Shown piece after piece: positions 56,001 through 62,822 of a stretch of DNA of 64,000 nucleotides. The translations under genes and the position numbers were made by a program. A model generated the notes under the pieces. That model saw nothing but the letters and a program-made list of their open reading frames with translations. It was not told the origin of the DNA and searched no databases. Each line of letters opens with the position of its first letter. Within the stretch, counting starts at the first letter, position 1. This stretch comes from Bacteroidota bacterium (lineage in GTDB: Bacteria > Bacteroidota > Ignavibacteria > Kapaibacteriales > UBA2268), in NCBI GenBank assembly GCA_029974985.1, contig JARKQC010000227.1, positions 65,460 to 129,459 of the forward strand, in the 5' to 3' direction.

Positions 56001-56394
56001 AGTCGAAACAATAGAGCAAAAATATGAATTAAATTTTGAACTTCTTGGAATAATATCACCATTTAGAATGCAGTGTTTCGAATTGTTAAAAAATTTGAAT
56101 GAGAAGCAGAAAGAATATATAAATATTGATACTGTCGAGCGTTATCAAGGTAGTCAAAGGGAATTTATAATAATGTCTTGCTCTGCGAATAGCGAATTTT
56201 TATTAGAAAGAATTAAATCAGAAGATTTGTTAGGCAAAGTAGATAGAAAATTAAATGTTGCAATCACAAGAGCAAAATCGCATTTTATAATGTTAGGAAA
56301 TTCCTATTATTTAAGCAAATCCACTCATTACAACAATTTTATAAATTATGTGAAATCAAAAAATTCATTTTACTACTATCGGGAAATCATTTAA
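53047..56394 (+). CDS. Dna2-like protein: PD-(D/E)xK nuclease plus SF1 helicase
   Basis: The 1115-residue protein has a middle nuclease core, D358 (GRIDLL) followed 16 residues later by E374-L-K376, matching the PDDEXK family used in Dna2, AddB and Cas4. The C-terminal SF1B helicase (about 690-1110) has Walker A DGPPGTGKT (713-721), DEAS (829-832), GDDKQLPP, 'VERYQGSQREFIIMS' and 'LNVAITRAKSHFIMLG'. The N-terminal 340 residues are not recognised. The Dna2 iron-sulphur cysteine cluster is not obvious. Four-base overlap with recJ suggests a shared DNA-end processing role. Confidence 0.85.
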   Translation: MIDFIEINSIINSIFEIYNSDNLLNNQKFLDIYKSLSQFYKKLQHEETRFFSSFLTSILFLNDKYNIPNSLRQNLNEIIKFNKQLKKNQNIVVTNDDLRFLIKNSYQIIYTICQYDENKEIKQFINNIPNLVLQSKIDIKKDIIDIYNCIVVDNPFYKKNIDAKYIELNCYNEEIGDFFLKIGFPYLNKANMIYKGMNFNLISAEIIRKEPFIVSIRSNGLIVFEPDILIDVTDLAENFGNIEAYRIYFVKKYFSTNTSIPILKGKIINTFFDEIILNPRISFEKAKEIAYNENSLAIFSMSKKDRNDLIKLRDELVVDFQNLQYIIDNKILEEYLDAEFTVEPSFISPKYGIQGRIDLLAEYPNNENKKDIIELKSGKAPKIETTLKISDKITVKIGVWINHLIQVLCYNLLLDSTYENRIGNSSILYIQSPDNPIRNIATFHSLNQQIILLRNNIILLENAIMNRSFKFFEYLNTLNEIELPYFVSDKISHFIKIYNKSNNLEQAYLTEFTSFALRERYASKNGFNLNNFQNGFSALWQSSIEEKITDNSILFNLKLNWNNSDLSQLYLSFDFKNENIYTSFRKGDIVILYSYKKLEEINVSKNQILRGVIKEISTKKIKISLRNKLISKKIFDEKLVWAIEQDKIDSTERNIFSSLLNFISAPKLLKELIFGIAKPHITENYIFDIKNFNDNQREVVQNAVNSDNYYLIDGPPGTGKTHKILKHIIEILQQNYDFNILVAAYTNRAVDEIAEAIQSIDSNTNFIRIGSKEASDDFEHHLPKIIEKYGNNEAYKRLKQTKVIISTVSSLHTNSEIFDLKDFDTLIIDEASQILETYLIGLIIKVRKFILIGDDKQLPPISIQNPNSLICDNPELISIGINNFSNSLFSRLKQICENNNWNNAIGKLSYQARMHNEIQEFPNLHFYENRLIPKKENQFSKIERFDTQAENKIEKILAKNRVIFIECPLDIGKTNKYESEICKLIVETIEQKYELNFELLGIISPFRMQCFELLKNLNEKQKEYINIDTVERYQGSQREFIIMSCSANSEFLLERIKSEDLLGKVDRKLNVAITRAKSHFIMLGNSYYLSKSTHYNNFINYVKSKNSFYYYREII

Positions 56395-56400
56395 AAATTA

Positions 56401-58722
56401 TTAATATATATTTACTTTTATTTTAATTTCAGAAGTCCCCCCTTTGTTATCAGTACAAGTAACTCGATAATGTCCACTTTCATTTGGCAACCAATTAATA
56501 ATATTATAGCTATTAATTTTCTCAAAAAATTTATCATTTATAAACCAATAGATTTTATTGGCATCAGATTGAATTTTTGCCGATAATACTATTCCGTTAG
56601 TATCACCTTTTTCGATAAAATATTCAGATTTATCTTTAGGACTAATGATGATTGGTGATTTTCCGTAGTTATAACTCAAACATTTTGGATTGTGTGGAGG
56701 CACTTGAATAAAATTTATATTTTTTGATTTATAATACATCTGTAGCTCTAAATCTATAATTTCATATGGTTTAGTTTTATACCCTTTTTCGGGCAAACAA
56801 TCAGAACAATATGATATTTTTTCATCTTCGGACACCCAAAAATTTCTAATATTGTCAGTTACTCTGCTAATTGAACGGTTTGGAATGTAGTAATCGCTTA
56901 TAGTATGTTTTGAAAATTCTGATGGCAATAGCCCTGTTTCAGAGTCCACTAATCGAGTGCTTAAGCTCTCGGGTTTAACAAGCCAATTACTTTTTTCACC
57001 GCTCGAAATAGTATTAAAAAAATCAAATAATAAAGGAACAGCAGTATTAGCGCCTGAAATAGCAGAATTTGGTTTCCCCGAGAAATTTCCAATCCATACA
57101 CCAATTGTATATGAACTATTATAAGCTACTGCCCAAGCGTCACGTTTGCCTTGTGAAGTACCGGTTTTCCACGAAATAATTGGGATATTTTTTGCGTCGT
57201 TATAAAATTTAGGGAAATCGGGGCGTTTCAATTTTCTCAAGATATCCGAAGTCATATAAGAAGCGGCATCGCTTATAATTTGAATAGATTTATTATTATT
57301 ATTATTTAAATATGATGCTTTTTTATAAATGCCATTATTAGCAAATAATGAATACAAATTTGCTAATTCTTCGAGTGTAACACCGCAACCACCAAGTATT
57401 AACGATAGTCCAAGTTTTTTTCTATCCTTTCGAATAGTACTAAAATTCATTTCTGCGAGCTTATCAATAAAATTATTATATCCATATTTATTTAATAAAT
57501 TTACTGCGGGGACATTTAAAGACTGCGATAGAGCATATTCACAAGTAACTTTTCCATTAAATTGTCCATCAAAATTTTCGGGTGTATAATCCATTCCAAT
57601 TATTGGAATATCGAGAATACTAAGTTTTGGTGTGATTGAGCCATCATCAAACATTAGCGCATAAAGAAGTGGTTTAAGAGTGCTTCCAGGAGAACGAATC
57701 GCAAGTACACCATCAACTTCCCCCGAATTTTTTTTATCATCAAAATCATTAGAGCCGATATAAGCTACAATTTCATTTTTTCTGTTATCAATTATCATTG
57801 CCGCGGCATTATTAATACCATAATTTTTTAATTCAGAAACGTAGTTTTTTATTATATCTTCAGCTCTTTTTTGAATTGTATAATTTATAGTTGTATTTAT
57901 AACACTTTTCGAGGGATTTTCCTTAATTGCTCTGAAAGAAAATTGTGGAGCTGTTTTTGGAGCATCTAAACGCTCAATCGAGACGGGTTCTTGAATTGCA
58001 TCTTCGTAAATATCTTTGTTGATATTATTTGAATTATAATATTTTTTTAGTAACTCATTTTTTTTTATTTCAATTTTTTGACTTTTTTTATTAATATTTA
58101 ATATATTAGGACTATTGGGGATTATTGATAAAATTGCGGATTCCGATAAACTCAATTTATTTGGATTTTTTCCAAAATATAATACCGCGGCAGAACCTAT
58201 GCCTTCGATATTTCCGCCAAAAGGAATTTTATTTAGATACAACTCCAAAATTTCATCTTTTGAATAATGAAATTCTAATTGCAAAGCACGGAAAATTTCA
58301 ATAATTTTATTAAAATATGTTCTTTGTTTAGGCTCAAGTAATCTTGCTGTTTGCATAGTGATAGTCGAGGCGCCTAAAATAGTTTTTTGCGATGTAATAT
58401 TATTATAAAAAGCTCTTAAAATTGAATAAGGATTAAATCCAAAATGTAAATAAAAAAATCTATCTTCTTTAAAAACAATAAGTTTTTTAAAATACTCTGA
58501 ACTCTCATTAATATTAGTATAAAAACGCCATTTTTCATCTTTACTCAAAAAAGAGCTTAATATAATATTATCACGTGATTTAACTACTTTGGAGTAATCA
58601 ATATTTATATTTATTGGAAAAAAATAATCAAGTGTAAAAAAAGATAATACGAAAAGCAAAAAAATTATGCTAATTATATTATAAATTTTCGATCTAATAA
58701 TATTTTCAATTTTAATAATCAT
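56401..58722 (-). CDS. pbpC: Penicillin-binding protein 1C (peptidoglycan glycosyltransferase/transpeptidase)
   Basis: From ATG 58722 the product has 773 residues: a membrane anchor, a glycosyltransferase-51 domain (KEDRFFYLHFGFNP, 'LGASTITMQTARLLEP', 'ILELYLNKIPFGG') and a transpeptidase domain with SxxK as SPGSTLKP, SxN as SQSLN and KTGTSQGKRDAWA. The C-terminus carries the BiPBP_C Ig-like domain. PBP1C builds cell-wall glycan in some conditions. A TTG start at 58731 is possible. No alpha-2-macroglobulin gene (yfhM), a frequent partner, lies adjacent. Confidence 0.95.
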   Translation of the reverse strand: MIIKIENIIRSKIYNIISIIFLLFVLSFFTLDYFFPININIDYSKVVKSRDNIILSSFLSKDEKWRFYTNINESSEYFKKLIVFKEDRFFYLHFGFNPYSILRAFYNNITSQKTILGASTITMQTARLLEPKQRTYFNKIIEIFRALQLEFHYSKDEILELYLNKIPFGGNIEGIGSAAVLYFGKNPNKLSLSESAILSIIPNSPNILNINKKSQKIEIKKNELLKKYYNSNNINKDIYEDAIQEPVSIERLDAPKTAPQFSFRAIKENPSKSVINTTINYTIQKRAEDIIKNYVSELKNYGINNAAAMIIDNRKNEIVAYIGSNDFDDKKNSGEVDGVLAIRSPGSTLKPLLYALMFDDGSITPKLSILDIPIIGMDYTPENFDGQFNGKVTCEYALSQSLNVPAVNLLNKYGYNNFIDKLAEMNFSTIRKDRKKLGLSLILGGCGVTLEELANLYSLFANNGIYKKASYLNNNNNKSIQIISDAASYMTSDILRKLKRPDFPKFYNDAKNIPIISWKTGTSQGKRDAWAVAYNSSYTIGVWIGNFSGKPNSAISGANTAVPLLFDFFNTISSGEKSNWLVKPESLSTRLVDSETGLLPSEFSKHTISDYYIPNRSISRVTDNIRNFWVSEDEKISYCSDCLPEKGYKTKPYEIIDLELQMYYKSKNINFIQVPPHNPKCLSYNYGKSPIIISPKDKSEYFIEKGDTNGIVLSAKIQSDANKIYWFINDKFFEKINSYNIINWLPNESGHYRVTCTDNKGGTSEIKIKVNIY

Positions 58723-58828
58723 TAATATCAAAAATATGATTTTTTCATAGAATAATCAAAAAATGATAATATCCTCAAAATTTGAATTAAATACTATTAT
58801 TTTTATAAATGATTTACTCAATAAAATT

Positions 58829-60082
58829 TTAATCAATTTCTTTTAATTCATTCGTTTTTGAGATATATTTATATTTAATAAACCATTCTTTATTCGAACT
58901 ATTTGTTCTTAATTGCCAAAAATTATAATCGCCCATTTTTCTATCACCGTATTCATCTAATTCGAGTGGTCCAGTAATTCCAGATTGAGAATTACAATAT
59001 TGTACGACAGCGTCATTTGCTTTAAGAGATTGATTTTGACTAATTTTAATAGCAGAATTATAAGCAACATTTATCGCGTCATAAGCAGTATAAGCATAAG
59101 TTTCGGGTTCTCTATTTATTGTAGATTTTATCTTATTTCTAATAGGCTCGTAATTACTATTTTCAATTGGAGTATATACGGGGCAAGTGAAATTTGTCTT
59201 TACAGCAAAGTCGTAAGCCGAAGAATTAGCTAAAATTGTAGAATTTAAAGCAAAAGCAGATGTACCAATCCAATTTACTTTTTGAGCAGAAAGCTTATTT
59301 GAAACGCTATATAATATATCTGTACCTTCATTAAAGCTGGCTAAATATACTGCAATTTGTTTATAATTCGTATTAGTTGAAAATATTATGTTAATATTTT
59401 TCTCAATATTATTTGCTATTGTCGAAAAATCTTGTGTATTTACCTCATATTTTAATTGATTATCAATTTTAAAATTGAAATTACTACTTTTATTATTTAA
59501 TTCCTCATAAAGTGAATTTCCCCAAATATCATTTCTATTTATTGCACTAACTTTTTGAATTTCAAGCTTTTCTAAATATTTTGATACTGCATTTACTTGC
59601 TGATAATCATTTGTAGCTAATCTAAAAATATTATCATTTTTTATGGCAAGCGAAATGGATACGCTTGATGGACTAATTAAAATCATATTATTTTCATTAG
59701 CATAACTTGAAATATAGTCAAGCTCCGCACTCGAATATGGACCAACTACAAAAGTAACACCAAGCGATTTGAGAATCTTTATTTTGTCGAGAGCTGTTTG
59801 TGGATTAGTTTCAGTATCGTAAGTAATTAATTCAATCTTTGTCTTTTCATTCAACTCTTCGTTTTTCTCTTTAACAGCAAGTTCTATAGCGGTAAGCATA
59901 CTTTCACCCGCGGAACTACCCGTACCCGTTAAAGGTAATAAAGCGCCAATTTTAATTTTTTCACTACTATTATTTGTGCTATTATCATCATTGCAAGAAA
60001 TTAGCACTAATACTAATATCGCGAAAATTGTATATATATTAAAATAGAAATTTCTATTTTTAATAATGTTAATTATATTCAT
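58829..60082 (-). CDS. Branched-chain-amino-acid-type substrate-binding lipoprotein
   Basis: The 417-residue protein has a lipoprotein signal (lipobox VLISC) and a Leu/Ile/Val-binding protein (Peripla_BP_6) fold: 'IKIGALLPLTGTGSSAGESMLTAIELAVKEKN', 'VTFVVGPYSSAELDYISSYANENNMILISPSS', 'DNIFRLATNDYQQ' and 'YAYTAYDAINVAYNSA'. Such proteins feed ABC importers or act as receptors. No permease or ATPase gene lies nearby, so it may serve a distant transporter or a sensory role. Confidence 0.88.
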   Translation of the reverse strand: MNIINIIKNRNFYFNIYTIFAILVLVLISCNDDNSTNNSSEKIKIGALLPLTGTGSSAGESMLTAIELAVKEKNEELNEKTKIELITYDTETNPQTALDKIKILKSLGVTFVVGPYSSAELDYISSYANENNMILISPSSVSISLAIKNDNIFRLATNDYQQVNAVSKYLEKLEIQKVSAINRNDIWGNSLYEELNNKSSNFNFKIDNQLKYEVNTQDFSTIANNIEKNINIIFSTNTNYKQIAVYLASFNEGTDILYSVSNKLSAQKVNWIGTSAFALNSTILANSSAYDFAVKTNFTCPVYTPIENSNYEPIRNKIKSTINREPETYAYTAYDAINVAYNSAIKISQNQSLKANDAVVQYCNSQSGITGPLELDEYGDRKMGDYNFWQLRTNSSNKEWFIKYKYISKTNELKEID

Positions 60083-60366
60083 AACAACATCCTAAATTAA
60101 TTAATTAAAATATATTCTTTACAAAATTCATAACTTATAATAATTTAAAATATTTTAATTAATATAAATTAATAATAATAATATAAATGATTAATAATAG
60201 AGGAAAATAATTTTAATTTTTTGACAATAATAAGAAATAAATTGCTTAATATATCTGTTTTAGACTAAATCAACTTATTGATACATATCTATTGTGTCTG
60301 CATAAAACGTCAAGTCATTATATACCAACAATTTAACTTTTTAAACTATTAAAGTAAAGGGAGTAG
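60083..60366. other. AT-rich intergenic region at the edge of the accessory patch
   Basis: No gene is visible in these 284 bases upstream of the substrate-binding gene. It contains A/T-only runs and no strong hairpin. The sequence changes character at about 60240, where less AT-biased DNA begins, suggesting the border of imported material. Confidence 0.45.
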
Positions 60367-60474
60367 AACTTGCTTTACCCAATTTATTGTGCAATTGGAC
60401 GAATTTTTGGCGTTCACCGTCTCACAGTAAGTAAATTTGTAAAAGAGCGATTGAATGAAGTAGAAAGCAAATAG
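60367..60474 (+). pseudogene. HTH-like gene fragment (35 codons)
   Basis: A stop-bounded frame (TAG 60364-60366 to TAG 60472-60474) encodes 35 residues including AIGRIFGVHRLTVSKFVKERL, which looks like a helix-turn-helix of DNA-binding proteins such as recombinases. There is no ATG. A related short stretch follows the DUF1016 fragment at 60851-60906. It is probably a remnant of a gene destroyed by rearrangement, but its parent family is not certain. Confidence 0.4.
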
Positions 60475-60477
60475 AAT

Positions 60478-60822
60478 ATGAAAGATTTGACAAATTCAAA
60501 TATTGACAGGCAATCACCCGAACTTTTTTCAGAAATTAGGGAGCTTATTGTAGAATCACGCAATAGTGTAGCACAAGCAGTAAATTCTGCACTAACATTG
60601 TTATATTGGAAAATTGACGAAAGAATTAATAAAGAGATACTTCGAGGCGAGAAAGCAGACTACGGCAAACAAATTGTAGTATCACTGTCGCAACAATTGA
60701 CTATGGAATATGGTCGTGGTTGGAGTCAGAGACAATTATGGCATTGTTTACGCTTTGCAGAGAGTTTTCCTGATATTCAAATTGTGCACACATTGAGTTC
60801 ACAATTGAGTTGGTCGCATTAA
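60478..60822 (+). pseudogene. Truncated DUF1016 (YhcG-like, PDDEXK) gene
   Basis: The 114-residue product matches the N-terminal DUF1016 region: 'RELIVESRNSVAQAVNSALTLLYWKIDERI', 'KADYGKQIVVSLSQQLTMEYGRGWSQRQLWHCLRFAESFPD' and LSSQLSWSH. Full-length YhcG proteins continue for about 220 more residues with the nuclease core. Here TAA follows LSWSH and the next bases encode a different, stop-containing sequence, so the nuclease part is missing. YhcG proteins are found in accessory regions and are nuclease-like. It could be non-functional or a DNA-binding stub. Confidence 0.8.
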
Positions 60823-60850
60823 AAGAAGTTCGTCAAATAGATTATTCTAA

Positions 60851-60906
60851 TATTCGTATTTCACCGTCTTATTGTTAGCAAACTCGTAAAAAATGAGAAT
60901 GAATGA
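60851..60906 (+). repeat. Second degenerate copy of the HTH-like fragment
   Basis: In one frame this stretch encodes FHRLIVSKLVKNENE followed by TGA, similar to VHRLTVSKFVKERLNE at 60367-60474, and both share TTCACCGTCT at the nucleotide level (60413-60422 and 60860-60869). The two copies flank the DUF1016 fragment 447 bases apart. They could be ends of an inserted cassette or duplications of one gene tail. Confidence 0.4.
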
Positions 60907-60945
60907 GTAAAAAGGAAAAAATAAAGAAATAAAAGAAGTAAAAAT

Positions 60946-62031
60946 ATGTTAGATTTAAAAAAACCATATAATGATTTACCGTTTCTACCTCCAAAAGTAG
61001 AATTAGAAAGTCAGACAATCTTAAAACAGCTTGTACAGTCCCACAAAGCACTTGCTGAATTAAAAGGTTATTCTGAATTACTTCCAGATAAAACTTTATT
61101 ATTAAATACTATAACTTTGCAAGAAGCTAAGGAAAGTTCAGCTATTGAGAATATAATTACAACACACGATGAACTATATAAATCCCTTATTTTACCAAAA
61201 GATAAGATTGATAAGACTACTAAAGAAGTCCTAAATTATAGAAAATCACTATGGCTTGGTTATGAAGCCGTTATGAAACATAAATTAATTACAACTAATA
61301 TAATTATTGAAATTCAAAAAGCACTCGAACAGAATGATGCAGGCATAAGAAAATTGCCCGGAACGAAATTGATGAATGACAAAACTCATGAAATTATTTA
61401 TACTCCACCCGAAGGTGAAAATATCATATTGAATTTGCTTACCAACCTCGAGTATTATATTAATAACAATGATGATTTTACAGATCCATTAATAAAATTA
61501 GCTGTAATGCATTATCAATTCGAATCAATACATCCGTTCTATGACGGCAACGGAAGAACGGGTCGAATTCTAAATGTGCTATATTTAGTTTTAAACGAGC
61601 TATTAGATAGTCCAATCCTTTATTTAAGTAAATACATAATTCAAACAAAAAATGATTATTATAGACTTTTGCAGGAAATTAGAACTCGAAACAGTTGGCA
61701 CGAATGGATATTATATATTTTAGAGGGAATTGAACAAACAAGTAAAAGTACTTTGTCATTAATAAAACGTATAAATAATTTGAAAGATAGTTCAATAGAA
61801 TTAGTTAAATCTAAATTGCCAAATGTCTATTCCAAAGAATTGATAGAATTACTATTTACCAATGTTTATACCAAAATTGGAATACTTGTAGAAAAAGAAA
61901 TCGCTTCAAGAAATATAGCAAGTAAATATCTGAATTCACTTGTTGAAATAGGTTTCTTAAGCAAGATAAAAATAGGTAAAGAAACATTATTTATAAATCA
62001 ACCACTATTTGATTTACTAAAAGTCGAGTGA
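60946..62031 (+). CDS. Fic-domain AMP-transferase (class II, self-inhibited)
   Basis: Fic proteins modify target proteins, usually with AMP. The 361-residue product has an N-terminal Fic_N domain (1-95), the core motif HPFYDGNGRTGR (catalytic His) and a C-terminal winged-helix-like region. The class II inhibitory motif S-x-x-x-E-N is present as S64-SAI-E68-N69, which blocks ATP binding until relieved. So no separate antitoxin gene is needed. It begins with ATG 60946 after a purine-rich leader, and two palindromes follow its stop codon. Confidence 0.92.
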   Translation: MLDLKKPYNDLPFLPPKVELESQTILKQLVQSHKALAELKGYSELLPDKTLLLNTITLQEAKESSAIENIITTHDELYKSLILPKDKIDKTTKEVLNYRKSLWLGYEAVMKHKLITTNIIIEIQKALEQNDAGIRKLPGTKLMNDKTHEIIYTPPEGENIILNLLTNLEYYINNNDDFTDPLIKLAVMHYQFESIHPFYDGNGRTGRILNVLYLVLNELLDSPILYLSKYIIQTKNDYYRLLQEIRTRNSWHEWILYILEGIEQTSKSTLSLIKRINNLKDSSIELVKSKLPNVYSKELIELLFTNVYTKIGILVEKEIASRNIASKYLNSLVEIGFLSKIKIGKETLFINQPLFDLLKVE

Positions 62032-62032
62032 T

Positions 62033-62094
62033 ATGCACTAAATTAGTGCATAAATTTTCTATATGCACTAAATTCAATAAAAATAGTGCATATA
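62033..62094. promoter_or_regulatory. Two palindromes built from four TGCACTA half-sites, after the Fic gene
   Basis: ATGCACTAAATTAGTGCAT (62033-62051) is a perfect 9-bp-arm palindrome. TATATGCACTA (62060-62070) pairs with TAGTGCATATA (62084-62094) with a 13-base spacer. All four half-sites are TGCACTA. The arrangement suits a DNA-binding protein, possibly the C-terminal winged helix of the Fic protein itself. It lacks a U-run so it is not a classic terminator. Confidence 0.5.
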
Positions 62095-62221
62095 GACTTT
62101 GAATGGTTTAATTTCAGAACATAATAAATTGATATTTGTTAATGAATATTTATATTTAGCAAATTAATGAAAGAGAGATTGAATCCTTTAAAAAACTTTT
62201 TTTGAAAATTATTTTCATTTC

Positions 62222-62401
62222 TCATTTACTAATTAGCAATTTAGTGTCTTCGAGAGAAATATCAACATCATTTTCTGTTTCAGCGATGATTTTTCCTAAT
62301 AAAAAGTCCTCAATTACACTTTCTATCTGCTGATAAAAGACATAATCAAGCACTACGGACTTAATATTTCCTTTTTCGTCTGTAATATATTCTTTTACCA
62401 T
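62222..62401 (-). CDS. Small antitoxin-like protein (orphan)
   Basis: The 59-residue product (from ATG 62401; the frame extends to 62413) reads MVKEYITDEKGNIKSVVLDY then a helix 'YQQIESVIEDFLLGKIIAETE' and a C-terminal acidic tail. This layout is like small antitoxins of RelB/Phd type, where a short beta strand is followed by a helix and a toxin-binding tail. No toxin gene follows within 190 bases on the same strand, so it is either an orphan or a part of a system lost on one side. Confidence 0.45.
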   Translation of the reverse strand: MVKEYITDEKGNIKSVVLDYVFYQQIESVIEDFLLGKIIAETENDVDISLEDTKLLISK

Positions 62402-62594
62402 CTCTAACCTCACTATTTTATTTTAAATACGATTAATTATAATAATTAACGTAAATAAATAATAACCATTCTCACAAAAATTTTTCAATTTCTTTTTGAT
62501 TAATAATATTTTGAGAAGATTTTTAATCCAAAAAAAAATCCAGTAAATATTTTATTTTTATATACTTACAGGATTTTAAAATTTCTTCTTTCTG

Positions 62595-62668
62595 TGGGCT
62601 CTACGGGATTCGAACCAGCGACCTCCACGATGTCAACGTGGCGCTCTAACCAACTGAGCTAAAAGCCC
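62595..62668 (-). tRNA. tRNA-Val (anticodon GAC)
   Basis: The minus-strand sequence folds into a cloverleaf: acceptor GGGCTTT/AGAGCCC with one G-U pair, D-arm GCTC...GAGC, anticodon stem CCACG/CGTGG with loop TTGACAT (anticodon GAC), T-arm GCTGG-TTCGAAT-CCCGT (G-U at the end), discriminator A. CCA is not encoded. Confidence 0.93.
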
Positions 62669-62822
62669 TTTATTTGCTCTAAAAATTGAAGTACAAAAAT
62701 AATAAATTTAATCTATTTAGAAAAATTACCAACAAATATATATATATTTCGTAATATTTTAATTAGTATTTTCATTATTTTTGATTTATTAATATTTACA
62801 AAAAGAAAGGTATATTTGTCTA

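Noticed and set aside
62033..62094. Palindromes after the Fic gene read as a rho-independent terminator.
   Set aside because: The stems are AT-rich, no U-run follows, and two different palindromes share one half-site, which fits protein binding better.
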